Shown here: in pieces, positions 36,308-46,807 of the stretch
Layout of the letters: every line of letters begins with the position of its first letter
How positions within the stretch are numbered: position 1 is the first letter of the stretch
DNA from: DAIRDK01 sp035403225
GTDB taxonomy: Bacteria > Bacteroidota > Bacteroidia > Bacteroidales > FEN-979
DNA length: 64,000 bases
Assembly: GCA_035403225.1 (NCBI GenBank)
Contig: DAONET010000011.1
Coordinates: 3,169 to 67,168, forward strand
Direction: 5' to 3'
The notes under the pieces: model-generated
Told to the model about the DNA's origin: nothing
The model's input: the letters and a program-made list of their open reading frames with translations, nothing else
The model's database searches: none
Translations under genes and position numbers: made by a program

Positions 36308-37663
36308 ATGGCAAAGGTCAAGACCGCCTTCTTCTGCAACAGCTGTGGCGCCCAGTCTCCCAAATGGATGGGCAAATGCCCGTCGTGCGGTGAGTGGAAC
36401 ACCCTCGTGGAAGAAGTGGTCCAGCGAGAGGATAAAAAAAGCTTCCGGATGCCGGAAGGGAAAAACCATAAGCCGGTCAGACTGACAGAAGTTGCCTGTC
36501 AACAGGAAGAACGGATGGATACCTGCGATCATGAGTTGAATCGTGTGCTTGGCGGTGGACTGGTCGCCGGATCGGTGGTGCTTATCGGCGGAGAACCCGG
36601 CATCGGTAAATCTACCCTGATGCTGCAGGTAGCGCTGAAATGCTCCAAGCAGGAAATCCTTTATATCAGCGGGGAAGAGAGCGAACAGCAGATCCGTATG
36701 CGGGCCGAAAGGCTGAAGACAGGTGGCGAAAACTGCACAATCCTCACAGAAACCAATACCCAGGCCATCTTTCAGCATCTTGAGCAGGTGAAACCGAATA
36801 TGATCGTAGTCGATTCCATACAAACCCTGCAAACCGACCTGATTGAGTCTTCCGCCGGGAGCATATCCCAGATCAGGGAATGTGCCGGTGAACTTCAAAA
36901 ATATGCCAAAATTACCGGGATCCCGGTGTTCCTCATCGGACATATCACCAAAGACGGCTCCCTGGCCGGACCGAAGATCCTGGAACACATGGTCGATACG
37001 GTGTTGCAGTTCGAAGGCGACCGTAATTACGGATACCGGATCCTGCGGTCGCTGAAAAACCGGTTCGGCTCTACTTCCGAACTGGGGATCTACGAGATGA
37101 ACGACATGGGACTGAGAGAGGTCTCCAATCCTTCGGAAATCATGCTCAGTCACCGCGATGAAGGCAGCAGCGGCATCGCCATTGCTGCCATGGTGGAAGG
37201 ACTTCGCCCCATGCTGATCGAGACCCAGGCCCTGGTGAGCAGTGCCGTATACGGGACGCCTCAACGTTCCGCTACCGGTTTCGATGTCCGCCGCCTGAAC
37301 ATGCTTCTGGCTGTACTGGAAAAAAGAAGCGGGTTCCGGCTGGGATCAAAAGACGTGTTCCTGAATATCGCCGGCGGAATCAGGGTCGATGACCCTGCAA
37401 TCGACCTGGCAGTAGTAGCAGCTGTGCTCTCCTCCAACGCCGATGCACCCATCGACAAACAGACATGCTTCGCAGCGGAAGTAGGACTCTCCGGTGAGAT
37501 CCGTCCGGTGACCCGCATTGAACAAAGAATATCCGAAGCCGAAAAACTGGGATTCGGCCGCATCTTCATCTCGAAATACAACCTCCGTGGCCTGGATCAC
37601 AAAAAGATGTCGATCGAAATAGTTCCGGCAGGAAAGCTGGAGGAAGTTTATAGCCGCTTCTGA
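36308..37663 (+). CDS. radA: DNA repair protein RadA
   Basis: RecA-related branch-migration helicase acting in homologous recombination. The 451 aa carry, in order, a zinc finger (FFCNSCGAQSPKWMGKCPSCGEW, four cysteines), a RecA-type ATPase with Walker A GGEPGIGKSTLML and Walker B MIVVDSIQTL, the RadA-specific KNRFG motif (SLKNRFGSTSELG), and a Lon-protease-like C-terminal domain (GIRVDDPAIDLAVVAAVLSS, AAEVGLSGEIRPV). The start is 10 bp after rfaE2. Confidence 0.98.
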   Translation: MAKVKTAFFCNSCGAQSPKWMGKCPSCGEWNTLVEEVVQREDKKSFRMPEGKNHKPVRLTEVACQQEERMDTCDHELNRVLGGGLVAGSVVLIGGEPGIGKSTLMLQVALKCSKQEILYISGEESEQQIRMRAERLKTGGENCTILTETNTQAIFQHLEQVKPNMIVVDSIQTLQTDLIESSAGSISQIRECAGELQKYAKITGIPVFLIGHITKDGSLAGPKILEHMVDTVLQFEGDRNYGYRILRSLKNRFGSTSELGIYEMNDMGLREVSNPSEIMLSHRDEGSSGIAIAAMVEGLRPMLIETQALVSSAVYGTPQRSATGFDVRRLNMLLAVLEKRSGFRLGSKDVFLNIAGGIRVDDPAIDLAVVAAVLSSNADAPIDKQTCFAAEVGLSGEIRPVTRIEQRISEAEKLGFGRIFISKYNLRGLDHKKMSIEIVPAGKLEEVYSRF

Positions 37664-37702
37664 CCTTTTCACCGTCTTTTTATTTGCCTCCTCCTCCGGA
37701 AT

Positions 37703-37732
37703 TTTGTCCGGATTGTTTATTTATTATCTTTA
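37703..37732 (+). promoter_or_regulatory. Possible promoter for the PNPOx-like gene
   Basis: TTTG (37703-37706), 18-bp spacer and TATCTTTA (37725-37732), one base off the -7 consensus TAnnTTTG, 18 bp before the ATG at 37751. Confidence 0.4.
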
Positions 37733-37750
37733 CATCATAAAATATCTATC

Positions 37751-38212
37751 ATGCGTCGAAAAACTATTTCTGATGGAAAAGATATCCTGGACATTATCTC
37801 CAAATCACAATGGTGTCATGTTGCCATGACGGACCTGCAGGGGGAACCCTATGTCATTCCGATGAACTTTGGGATCCGTGACAACGTCATCTACCTCCAC
37901 GGAGCGCGGAAAGGGAAAAAGATCGACATCCTCCGGGAACATCCATCCGTTTGCATTCATTTTAGTACGGATCACCTGCTGCGGGCACAGAGCGAAGAAA
38001 TCGCCTGCTCGTGGAGCATGAAATACCGCAGCGTGCTGGCATACGGGCAAGTCGAGTTTATCGAAGACCCTGCGGAAAAAACAGAAGCACTTAATATCAT
38101 TATGTCACAATATTCAGATCGCTCTTTTCGTTTTGCTACTCCGTCTATCCATGAAGTGTGTTGTTTCAGGGTCAAGGTGACCCGGTTTGAAGGGAGATCT
38201 TTCGGGTATTAG
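37751..38212 (+). CDS. Pyridoxamine 5'-phosphate oxidase-like flavoprotein (NimA-related)
   Basis: Predicted FMN-binding split-barrel protein of 153 aa. Seen: MRRKTISDGKDILDIISKSQWCHVAMTDLQGEPYVIPMNFGI, YLHGARKGKKIDILREHPSVCIHF, CSWSMKYRSVLAYGQVEFIED and a C-terminal VCCFRVKVTRFEGR. The pattern is that of the nitroimidazole-resistance (Nim)/PNPOx-like group of flavoproteins, which reduce small molecules; substrate not predictable. Not necessarily involved in drug resistance. It is followed by an outer-membrane protein gene 52 bp downstream. Confidence 0.9.
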   Translation: MRRKTISDGKDILDIISKSQWCHVAMTDLQGEPYVIPMNFGIRDNVIYLHGARKGKKIDILREHPSVCIHFSTDHLLRAQSEEIACSWSMKYRSVLAYGQVEFIEDPAEKTEALNIIMSQYSDRSFRFATPSIHEVCCFRVKVTRFEGRSFGY

Positions 38213-38264
38213 TGACAAAACTTCTTCACAGATAATCATAATTCATAAACCCAACCCCAACCTT

Positions 38265-38891
38265 ATGAAAAAAACATCACTCCTCCTCCTGCTCCTCGCA
38301 GTGGCAACATTGGCTCCGGCCTATTCTTTCTCCCAGGAAAACACCTCCCCTTCCCGCCCCAATGAGATCTATGTCGGATATGGCGCCTTATCTCTTTTTT
38401 ACTTTACCGGCAACCTGGATCACAATTATGATGATCCCTACTACTACCAAGATTATACTAATCAAGACCCCTCCTCCCCCGGAACGTTCTTTATCGGGTA
38501 CAACCGCCAGTTGAACAAGGTTATTTCAATCGGAATTGTCCTCTCCTATATGCAAACCACCAATTCTTTCAAATATCACGATGATTATTCTTCCGTTTCC
38601 TTAAAGGGAACAAATCAGGAATCGCTGATCACCGAGATTACCAGAGTCACCTTCGGGTACCTGAACAGACCATCGTTAAAGGTTTATTCCGGAATAGGTA
38701 TGGGGGTGACCATTGATTTGAATGAAGCAACCTTTGATGGCACGACCCAAAAAGACCGGAAAATTCTTCCTGCCGGTCAATTGACCTTTATCGGTATTCG
38801 CTTTGGAAAGGCTTTCGGCGGTTTTGTTGAATTCGGCGTTGGCAGTAACGGGATTATGCAGGGCGGACTCAGCTACCGTATAGCCGACTGA
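38265..38891 (+). CDS. Predicted outer-membrane beta-barrel protein
   Basis: Exported protein of 208 aa. Signal peptide MKKTSLLLLLLAVATLAPAYSFSQ. The mature part has alternating amphipathic strands and a terminal aromatic-poor end (QGGLSYRIAD), with NEIYVGYGALSLFYF at the start and an Asp/Tyr-rich loop (NYDDPYYYQDYTNQD). It resembles small OmpW- or OmpA-like eight-strand barrels by pattern only. The ATG at 38265 begins the signal peptide; the longer frame from 38187 overlaps the upstream gene. The last 19 bp overlap the convergent PAP2 gene. Function unknown. Confidence 0.75.
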   Translation: MKKTSLLLLLLAVATLAPAYSFSQENTSPSRPNEIYVGYGALSLFYFTGNLDHNYDDPYYYQDYTNQDPSSPGTFFIGYNRQLNKVISIGIVLSYMQTTNSFKYHDDYSSVSLKGTNQESLITEITRVTFGYLNRPSLKVYSGIGMGVTIDLNEATFDGTTQKDRKILPAGQLTFIGIRFGKAFGGFVEFGVGSNGIMQGGLSYRIAD

Positions 38892-39475
38892 TCGGCTTTC
38901 CCCTTCTTCGGTACAGAAGAAATCTTTGCAAGAAAATACCTGCACGCGTATCCGAAAAGAAAGCCCAACAGGATTCCTGCTGTCATTCCTGTCAGGATGT
39001 CCCCCGGGAAATGCACCCCCAGGTAAATACGCGAATAGGATAATAACACAGCCCAACCGATCATAAAGGGCAAAAGATACCGGTAATACTTTCTCATTAC
39101 CAGCACGAGGAACACCGCCAAAGCGAAGGTATTCGAGGCATGAGAGGAATAAAATCCAAAGGTTCCTCCCTTGTATCCGTTGACTGAATGAACACAACAC
39201 AGCGAGGGATCATGACTGGGACGCAACCGCTGAATACCTGTCTTGAACACGTTAGCCAACTGATCGCTCACGGTGATCATGACTACCACAAATAACAGGA
39301 TCCATAAGGTCTTCCATCCGAATTTCCGGATCAACAACCAGAGAAGCAACAGGTATAACGGGATCCAAACCATCGTTTTACTGATCCAGAACATCGGCTG
39401 GTCCAGCCACCAGGCATGACAACCGTTCAGGAATAAGAACAATGATTTGTCGATGTTGACGAGGTATTCAATCAT
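38873..39475 (-). CDS. PAP2 family phosphatase
   Basis: Inner-membrane phosphatase of 200 aa with six hydrophobic segments. The PAP2 motifs are KTGIQRLRP, FYSSHASNTF (PSGH-type motif with SSH) and SYSRIYLGVHFPGDI (SRxxxxxHxxxD). Likely substrates are undecaprenyl pyrophosphate, lipid A or phosphatidylglycerophosphate; sequence alone does not decide. It follows obgE by 32 bp at the end of the hpt-adk-DUF486-obgE run, and its 3' end overlaps the convergent barrel-protein gene by 19 bp. Confidence 0.93.
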   Translation of the reverse strand: MIEYLVNIDKSLFLFLNGCHAWWLDQPMFWISKTMVWIPLYLLLLWLLIRKFGWKTLWILLFVVVMITVSDQLANVFKTGIQRLRPSHDPSLCCVHSVNGYKGGTFGFYSSHASNTFALAVFLVLVMRKYYRYLLPFMIGWAVLLSYSRIYLGVHFPGDILTGMTAGILLGFLFGYACRYFLAKISSVPKKGKADQSAIR

Positions 39476-39507
39476 ATCTTATTGAATATCTTTTTATTAT
39501 GAAGTTT

Positions 39508-40500
39508 TTATTGTTCCGATAAAGTATCCCAGATCATCTGTTTCAGCTTCATAAGCCCTGTTTTTTTGATGGCTGAGATGAAACACCAGGGGATGTCAGG
39601 AAGGTTTTCCTTCAGTCCGGCAATGATTTCTTCATCGGCAAGGTCTGCTTTGGTGATAGCCAGTAGCCGTGGCTTGTCAAGCAATTCCGGGTTAAACTGT
39701 TTCAGTTCGTTCAGAAGGATATGGTATTCTTCGTTGATATCTTTACAGTCCACCGGGACCATGAACAGCAGGGCTGAATTACGTTCAATATGGCGCAGGA
39801 AGCGGAGACCGATCCCTTTCCCTTCATGGGCGCCTTCGATGATCCCCGGGATATCGGCCATGACGAATGACCTGTTTTCATGATAATTGACGATCCCGAG
39901 GTTGGGTACAAGTGTTGTGAACGGGTAATCAGCAATTGTCGGTTTGGCGGCAGATATGACCGAAAGCAGGGTAGATTTCCCGGCGTTGGGGAATCCCACC
40001 AACCCGACATCGGCCAGGATCTTTAGTTCGAGGTGAAACCAACCTTCCATGCCGGGTTCGCCCGGCTGTGAAAACTTCGGTGCCTGGTGGGTGGCCGATT
40101 TGAAATGATCGTTGCCCAGGCCGCCCCTGCCACCGGGAAGCAGGATCGCTGTTTCGTCATGGTGGGTGACCTCGCAGATCAATTCTCCGGTTTCCGCATT
40201 CCGGGCCATCGTTCCCAGCGGGACTTCAATGACGATATCCTTTCCATTGGCTCCTTTCCGGAGGTTCCGGGATCCTCCATCCCCGTTTTCCGCTTTGAGA
40301 TGTTTGGTATACCGCAAATGCAGCAGGGTCCATAACTGTTTATTCCCTTTGAGGATGATATCCCCTCCCTTTCCACCATCACCTCCGTCAGGACCGCCCC
40401 TCGGGTTGGTGCGGGTTCGGAGAAAATGGGCTGACCCCGGACCGCCGTTTCCCGAAGCACAGAAAATCTTGATATAATCAACGAAGTTCGATTCTGTCAT
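39508..40500 (-). CDS. obgE: GTPase ObgE/CgtA
   Basis: Essential GTPase that binds the 50S ribosomal subunit and links growth state to ribosome assembly. The 330 aa have the glycine-rich Obg fold at about 1-160 (NGGPGSAHFLRTRTNPRGGPDGGDGGKGG, GNDHFKSATHQAPKFSQPGEPG) and the G domain from about 160: GFPNAGKSTLLSVIS (G1), DYPFTTLVPNLG (G2), MADIPGIIEGA (G3), ITKADL (G4) and ISAIKK (G5). It has no C-terminal OCT domain, as is usual in Bacteroidota. Two bases separate it from the DUF486 gene. Confidence 0.98.
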   Translation of the reverse strand: MTESNFVDYIKIFCASGNGGPGSAHFLRTRTNPRGGPDGGDGGKGGDIILKGNKQLWTLLHLRYTKHLKAENGDGGSRNLRKGANGKDIVIEVPLGTMARNAETGELICEVTHHDETAILLPGGRGGLGNDHFKSATHQAPKFSQPGEPGMEGWFHLELKILADVGLVGFPNAGKSTLLSVISAAKPTIADYPFTTLVPNLGIVNYHENRSFVMADIPGIIEGAHEGKGIGLRFLRHIERNSALLFMVPVDCKDINEEYHILLNELKQFNPELLDKPRLLAITKADLADEEIIAGLKENLPDIPWCFISAIKKTGLMKLKQMIWDTLSEQ

Positions 40501-40502
40501 AA

Positions 40503-40871
40503 TTATTTTTTAAATAGAAAATAAACCGCAAGCACCAGTAAACCGAATGCCACAAAATGATTCCAGCGGATGATCTCATTTTTGAAGAAGACAATAACAA
40601 ACAGGAAAAATACGGTCAGGTTGATGACTTCCTGAATCACTTTCAACTCAACCAGGGAGAAAGGTCCTCCGTTTTCGCGAAATCCTATGCGGTTGGCCGG
40701 CACCTGGAAACAATATTCGAAGAAAGCCAGCCCCCAGCTGATCAATATGAAGGCAACCATCCCGGTATGTTCAAATCCTTTGATCTGACCGTACTTCAGG
40801 TGCCCGTACCAGGCAAAGGTCATGAAAGTATTGGAAAGCAAGAGCAAACCGATCACATTAAAGCGTTCCAT
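40503..40871 (-). CDS. DMT family (DUF486) membrane protein
   Basis: Inner-membrane protein of 122 aa with four hydrophobic segments. DUF486 features are visible: NTFMTFAWYGHLK near the start, ISWGLAFFEYCFQVPANRIG in the middle and FSLVELKVIQEVINLTVFFLF. The family is a short relative of drug/metabolite transporters, and no transport substrate is known. It lies between adk and obgE in the same direction. Confidence 0.93.
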   Translation of the reverse strand: MERFNVIGLLLLSNTFMTFAWYGHLKYGQIKGFEHTGMVAFILISWGLAFFEYCFQVPANRIGFRENGGPFSLVELKVIQEVINLTVFFLFVIVFFKNEIIRWNHFVAFGLLVLAVYFLFKK

Positions 40872-40885
40872 TTCTTTAGTCTTTT

Positions 40886-41455
40886 TCAGAATTTGTCAAT
40901 GACGGTGCAAATATCCTGAAAGATCACGTCAATCGGGCCGATCCCAACCACTTCGTTCAGGATGCCTTCCTCCCGGTAATAATCCAGCAGGGGTTTGGTG
41001 CTGGAATTGTAGACCTGAAGCCGTTTCCGGATCACTTCTTCATTGTCGTCGGAACGGCCCGTCTCAAGTGCTCTGTTCAGCAACCGTTTGATCAGTTCTT
41101 CATCGTTTACCTTGAGGGAAACCACCCCGGTAACCTGCTGTCCTTCGCCTTTCAGCATGACCTTCAGGGCCTCTGCCTGCGGGATGGTGCGCGGAAAACC
41201 ATCGAAGATGAATCCTTTTACCTCCCGGTGATCTTCGATGACACCCCGGAGAATGTCGACGAGAATGTCATCGGAAACCAGTTCTCCCCGGTCGATGATC
41301 GATTTCACGCGAAGGCCGAGGGGGCTGGATTTTGCTATTTCTGCACGCAGGATATCACCGGTGGAGATATGCAGTAACCGGTATTTTTCAGCAATTTTCA
41401 AGGCCTGGGTGCCTTTTCCGGCTCCCGGAGGTCCAAATAGAACAAGGTTTAGCAT
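40886..41455 (-). CDS. adk: Adenylate kinase
   Basis: Interconverts ATP + AMP and two ADP. The 189 aa have the P-loop FGPPGAGKGTQALKIAEKY, STGDILRAE, the AMP site FIFDGFPRTIPQAEAL and a short lid (NRALETGRSDDNEEVIRKRL). The lid is the short form without the zinc-binding cysteines of Gram-positive enzymes, so this is the short-type bacterial enzyme. hpt lies 17 bp upstream, an arrangement common in Bacteroidota. Confidence 0.98.
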   Translation of the reverse strand: MLNLVLFGPPGAGKGTQALKIAEKYRLLHISTGDILRAEIAKSSPLGLRVKSIIDRGELVSDDILVDILRGVIEDHREVKGFIFDGFPRTIPQAEALKVMLKGEGQQVTGVVSLKVNDEELIKRLLNRALETGRSDDNEEVIRKRLQVYNSSTKPLLDYYREEGILNEVVGIGPIDVIFQDICTVIDKF

Positions 41456-41472
41456 GGATCACGGTTTATGAG

Positions 41473-42024
41473 TTACTTTTTCTCAGTTTTTGATAATTGG
41501 TAGATTCCTTTCAGGTTTCTTCCATACCCGTCGTAGTCAAGACCATAGCCGATAATAAATTTATCCGGCACCACCCTCCCCAGATAATCGATGGCGAAAC
41601 CGGCCCTGAAGGCATCTTTCTTAAAAAACAGGGCGGCAATTTTCACCGATGCGGGGGCTTTCCCGGCCAGTTCCTTCAATAAAAAACTCATGGTAAGCCC
41701 GGTGTCGATGATGTCTTCGACGATGATCACATCCTGTCCCGACAGATCTTCCCCCAAACCAATCAGGTTCCTGACATACTGTGTCGAAGAGGTTCCCGAA
41801 TAAGATGCATACCTGACAAATGATACCCGGCATGGGATTTGAATTCTCCGTAACAGGTCGGCCGCGAAGACAAACGACCCGTTCAGGATGCATAAAAACA
41901 AGGGATCTTTCCCTTTGTAATCAATATTGATCCGGAGCGCAACCCGATCCACTTCATCCATGATCTCTTGTTCGGAGATCATCGGCTCAAAAAACTTTTC
42001 TTTTATTCTGACCGTTGATTTCAT
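41473..42024 (-). CDS. hpt: Hypoxanthine phosphoribosyltransferase
   Basis: Purine salvage enzyme making IMP or GMP from the base and PRPP. The 183 aa carry the PRPP loop VIIVEDIIDTGLTMSFLL, the metal/PPi region LCILNGSFVFAADLLRRI, the flexible loop VRYASYSGTSS and the base-binding VVPDKFIIGYGLDYDGYGRNL. The open frame runs to 42408, but the conserved N-terminus begins near the ATG at 42024; the extension is not homologous-looking and would overlap the divergent purE promoter. A -7 element sits at 42081-42088. Confidence 0.96.
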   Translation of the reverse strand: MKSTVRIKEKFFEPMISEQEIMDEVDRVALRINIDYKGKDPLFLCILNGSFVFAADLLRRIQIPCRVSFVRYASYSGTSSTQYVRNLIGLGEDLSGQDVIIVEDIIDTGLTMSFLLKELAGKAPASVKIAALFFKKDAFRAGFAIDYLGRVVPDKFIIGYGLDYDGYGRNLKGIYQLSKTEKK

Positions 42025-42080
42025 GGTTCCACGTTCCTGGTGATCCTTCCACCGGATCACTTTCATACCCGGTTTCCTTA

Positions 42081-42088
42081 CAAAATTA
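42081..42088 (-). promoter_or_regulatory. -7 element for hpt operon
   Basis: Minus-strand TAATTTTG (plus CAAAATTA) matches TAnnTTTG, 56 bp before the hpt ATG. It would serve the hpt-adk-DUF486-obgE-PAP2 run. No spaced -33 TTTG. Confidence 0.42.
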
Positions 42089-42170
42089 ACAAATATGGAA
42101 CTGATCTCACCACCTGGACGCCGAATAAAGGAAATGATCTTCGACAGGTCATGAAACCGGCGATTATTTC

Positions 42171-42178
42171 TATTTTTG
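42171..42178 (+). promoter_or_regulatory. -7 element for purE
   Basis: TATTTTTG matches TAnnTTTG exactly and lies 14 bp before the ATG at 42193. The transcript would begin about ten bases before the start codon. No spaced -33 TTTG. Confidence 0.5.
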
Positions 42179-42192
42179 CACGAACAAAAAGA

Positions 42193-42702
42193 ATGTCTAT
42201 GAACCCGATTGTCAGTATTATCATGGGCAGTACCTCTGACCTCCCGGTCATGGAATCCGCCGCAAAGTTTCTGAACGATATGCAGATCCCGTTTGAGATG
42301 AACGCTCTTTCCGCACACCGTACCCCGGAAAAGGTGGAAGAGTTTGCCACTCAGGCCAGGGACAGAGGCATAAAAGTGATCATTGCCGCTGCCGGCATGG
42401 CTGCTCATCTGCCGGGTGTGATCGCTGCCATGACCACCCTCCCGGTGATCGGTGTCCCCATCAAGGCTTCCATGGAAGGTCTTGATGCCCTGCTGTCCAT
42501 CGTGATGATGCCTCCCGGAATTCCGGTGGCTACCGTCGGCATCAATGCCGCTCAGAACGCCGGTATCCTCGCCGCCGAAATGCTCGCGCTGGGTGATACG
42601 GAGATTGCGAAAAGACTGGCTGTTTATAAAGAAGATCTGAAGAAGAAGATCGTTAAGGCAAACGAAGAACTGGCCAACGTGAAATACGACTTCAAGGTGT
42701 AA
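42193..42702 (+). CDS. purE: 5-(carboxyamino)imidazole ribonucleotide mutase
   Basis: Class I PurE: converts N5-carboxyaminoimidazole ribonucleotide to the C4 form in purine synthesis. The 169 aa show IVSIIMGSTSDLPVMESAAKFL, NALSAHRTPEKVEEFA, VIIAAAGMAAHLPGVIAAMTTLPVIGVPI and VATVGINAAQNAGILAAEML. The frame is open from 42040, but the family begins near MNPIVSIIMG. ATG at 42193 or 42199 are the candidates, and the -7 element at 42171 makes earlier starts impossible on that transcript. No purK is adjacent. It is divergent from hpt, so purine synthesis and salvage share a control region. Confidence 0.96.
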   Translation: MSMNPIVSIIMGSTSDLPVMESAAKFLNDMQIPFEMNALSAHRTPEKVEEFATQARDRGIKVIIAAAGMAAHLPGVIAAMTTLPVIGVPIKASMEGLDALLSIVMMPPGIPVATVGINAAQNAGILAAEMLALGDTEIAKRLAVYKEDLKKKIVKANEELANVKYDFKV

Positions 42703-42714
42703 ATCCCGTTCAGG

Positions 42715-43371
42715 TCACTTTTTCCGGACCATCATCAAACCATCCCGGAAAGGGAGAAGGACATTTTCCACACGCTCGTCACGCTGTACGAAATCATTGA
42801 ATTCCCGGATACCGCGGACATCTTTGTCCTCCGGGCCTGTATTGACAACTTTCCCGTCCCATAAGGCATTGTCGGCCAGGATGAATCCACCCGAGCGCAC
42901 CCTGGGCAAAACAAGCCGGTAGTAATCAGCATAATGAGGTTTGTCTGCATCAAGGTAAACCAGGTCCCACTCCTCCTCCAGGGTGGGAATGATCTGCATA
43001 GCATCACCGGTGTGAAGTTGAACAATGTCCGATAAGCCCGCTTCCGACAAGTATTTCCGAATGATCTCTTCCTGTTCCGGGTTCACTTCGATGGTATGGA
43101 GCACCACTTCCTCCCCGGCAGCAGAGAACCGGCCTTTCAAAGGAGAAGCCAGGCATATCGCGGAATACCCCGTGAAGGTTCCGATCTCAAGGATCTTTTT
43201 GGGTTGCAGCAGCGTACTGATCATGCGCAGGAACAGACCCTGTAAAGGGCCGGCCAGCATCCGGGGATAAACCTGCGTGAGGTTCGTCTCCCGGGTCAAC
43301 CGGTAAAGAACATCCGTCTCCGGAGTTGAATGTTCTTCGCAATAATCAAGAATCTCTTCGGATATGATCAT
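42715..43371 (-). CDS. O-methyltransferase (COMT/CCoAOMT-like)
   Basis: S-adenosylmethionine-dependent class I methyltransferase of 218 aa in the bacterial O-methyltransferase family (PF01596). Seen: ILEIGTFTGYSAICLA (SAM loop), VVLHTIEVNPEQEE, IVQLHTGDAMQIIP, WDLVYLDADKPHYADYYRLVLPRVRSGGFILADNALWDGKV. These are the metal and SAM ligands of the family. Substrate not predictable. The frame is open to 43515, but ATG 43371 fits the conserved start (MIISEEILDYCEEHS). It follows the M16 peptidase by 31 bp. Confidence 0.94.
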   Translation of the reverse strand: MIISEEILDYCEEHSTPETDVLYRLTRETNLTQVYPRMLAGPLQGLFLRMISTLLQPKKILEIGTFTGYSAICLASPLKGRFSAAGEEVVLHTIEVNPEQEEIIRKYLSEAGLSDIVQLHTGDAMQIIPTLEEEWDLVYLDADKPHYADYYRLVLPRVRSGGFILADNALWDGKVVNTGPEDKDVRGIREFNDFVQRDERVENVLLPFRDGLMMVRKK

Positions 43372-43402
43372 TTCTTCTTTTCTGATAAAATTAGAAGAAA
43401 TA

Positions 43403-44629
43403 TTACTTCGGAAGAAACGTAAGTTGCGACATCTGTGCCGGATCGAAGATCTCGTTGGCAATATCCAGAAGTTGCTCCGGAGTCGTGGCTTCGACAGCGG
43501 CAATAATCGACTCAAGGGTATCGTAGCAGTCTCTCAGAAGATAATTTTTCCCGAGTGTCAGCATCACCCCCGAATTCGATTCCCGGGCAATGGAAAGCTG
43601 GCCGATAAACTGCTTTTTGATCGTCTTCATCTGTACAGGAGATAGTTTCTCCGTCCGTAATCTCTTCAACTCCTTCCTGACGATCTCCAGAGCTTTTTCA
43701 TAATGAACGGGGTCGGTCCCGAAGTAGATGCTGACAACACCCGTGTCGGAATAGGCAACATAATACGCGTCGTTTTGGTAAGTCAGTCCGTTGCGTTCGC
43801 GCAGCGCCAGGGATAAGCGGGAGTTGAGGATCGGTCCGCCCAGCATGTTGCTCAGCAGCGCCAGGGGTACACGTCTCGGGTCGGAAAACGAATATCCCGG
43901 TCCTCCCAACACACAATGCACCTGGAAGGAGCTCTTCTTTTTGGTTATATCAGCCGGTGAATAAACGAGGAATGGCTTCCGGGAGGCAGGCTTGACAAGT
44001 TCGGGCTCCTGGTTGAAATATTTCATGACCAGCGCCGATAACCTTTTGAAATCAAGGTTGCCGACCGAAGCGATCACGATCCGCTCAGGACGGTAATTCC
44101 TCCGAATGAATCCGAAGATATCTTCACGGCTGAACCGAAGAATGCTTTTCCCGGTACCGAGAATATTTTTCCCGAGTTCATGATTCTTGAAGACCAAATC
44201 TTCGAAATCGTCCATCACCTGTTCCGATGGATTATCCTGGTACGATTTGATCTCGTCGATGACGACCTGTTTCTCTTTTTCGATCTCTTTTTGCGGAAAG
44301 ACCGAATGAAAAATGATATCCTGGAACAGTTCGAGGGTCCGGTCTGTATCTTCTTTCAGGAAAGAGGCATAGATGACCGTTTCTTCCTTGGTGGTGAAGG
44401 CATTGAGGTCGGCTCCCACATTCTCTAGCCGGTTGAGAATATGGAAGACATTGCGTTTCTCGGTGCCCTTAAAGATCGTATGTTCAATAAAGTGGGCGAT
44501 GCCGTGTTCATGCGCGTTTTCATCGCGCGTTCCGGCGCCGACAAATACACCGCAATGAGCTACGATGCCAGAGACGGGGTAATGTACCAGCCGGATCCCG
44601 TTTGGCAATGTCAGCGTTAAAAGTTCCAT
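43403..44629 (-). CDS. M16 family zinc peptidase
   Basis: Single-domain-pair peptidase of 408 aa related to mitochondrial processing peptidase beta and PqqL-like bacterial enzymes. The inverted zinc motif is HGIAHFIEHTIFKG (HxxEH), and the third ligand Glu lies in KEKQVVIDEIKSYQDNPSEQ. The C-terminal inactive half includes RNGLTYQNDAYYVAYSDTGVVSIYFGTD. No signal peptide, so cytoplasmic. The gene starts 3 bp after mutB. Confidence 0.96.
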   Translation of the reverse strand: MELLTLTLPNGIRLVHYPVSGIVAHCGVFVGAGTRDENAHEHGIAHFIEHTIFKGTEKRNVFHILNRLENVGADLNAFTTKEETVIYASFLKEDTDRTLELFQDIIFHSVFPQKEIEKEKQVVIDEIKSYQDNPSEQVMDDFEDLVFKNHELGKNILGTGKSILRFSREDIFGFIRRNYRPERIVIASVGNLDFKRLSALVMKYFNQEPELVKPASRKPFLVYSPADITKKKSSFQVHCVLGGPGYSFSDPRRVPLALLSNMLGGPILNSRLSLALRERNGLTYQNDAYYVAYSDTGVVSIYFGTDPVHYEKALEIVRKELKRLRTEKLSPVQMKTIKKQFIGQLSIARESNSGVMLTLGKNYLLRDCYDTLESIIAAVEATTPEQLLDIANEIFDPAQMSQLTFLPK

Positions 44630-44632
44630 GGT

Positions 44633-46786
<2,154 letters not shown>

Positions 46787-46807
46787 ATTGTCACTTCTTT
46801 TAGTTTC

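Noticed and set aside
41473..42408. Long form of hpt with a 128-residue N-terminal extension
   Set aside because: The extension is not like the family and would cover its own -7 element and the purE control region.
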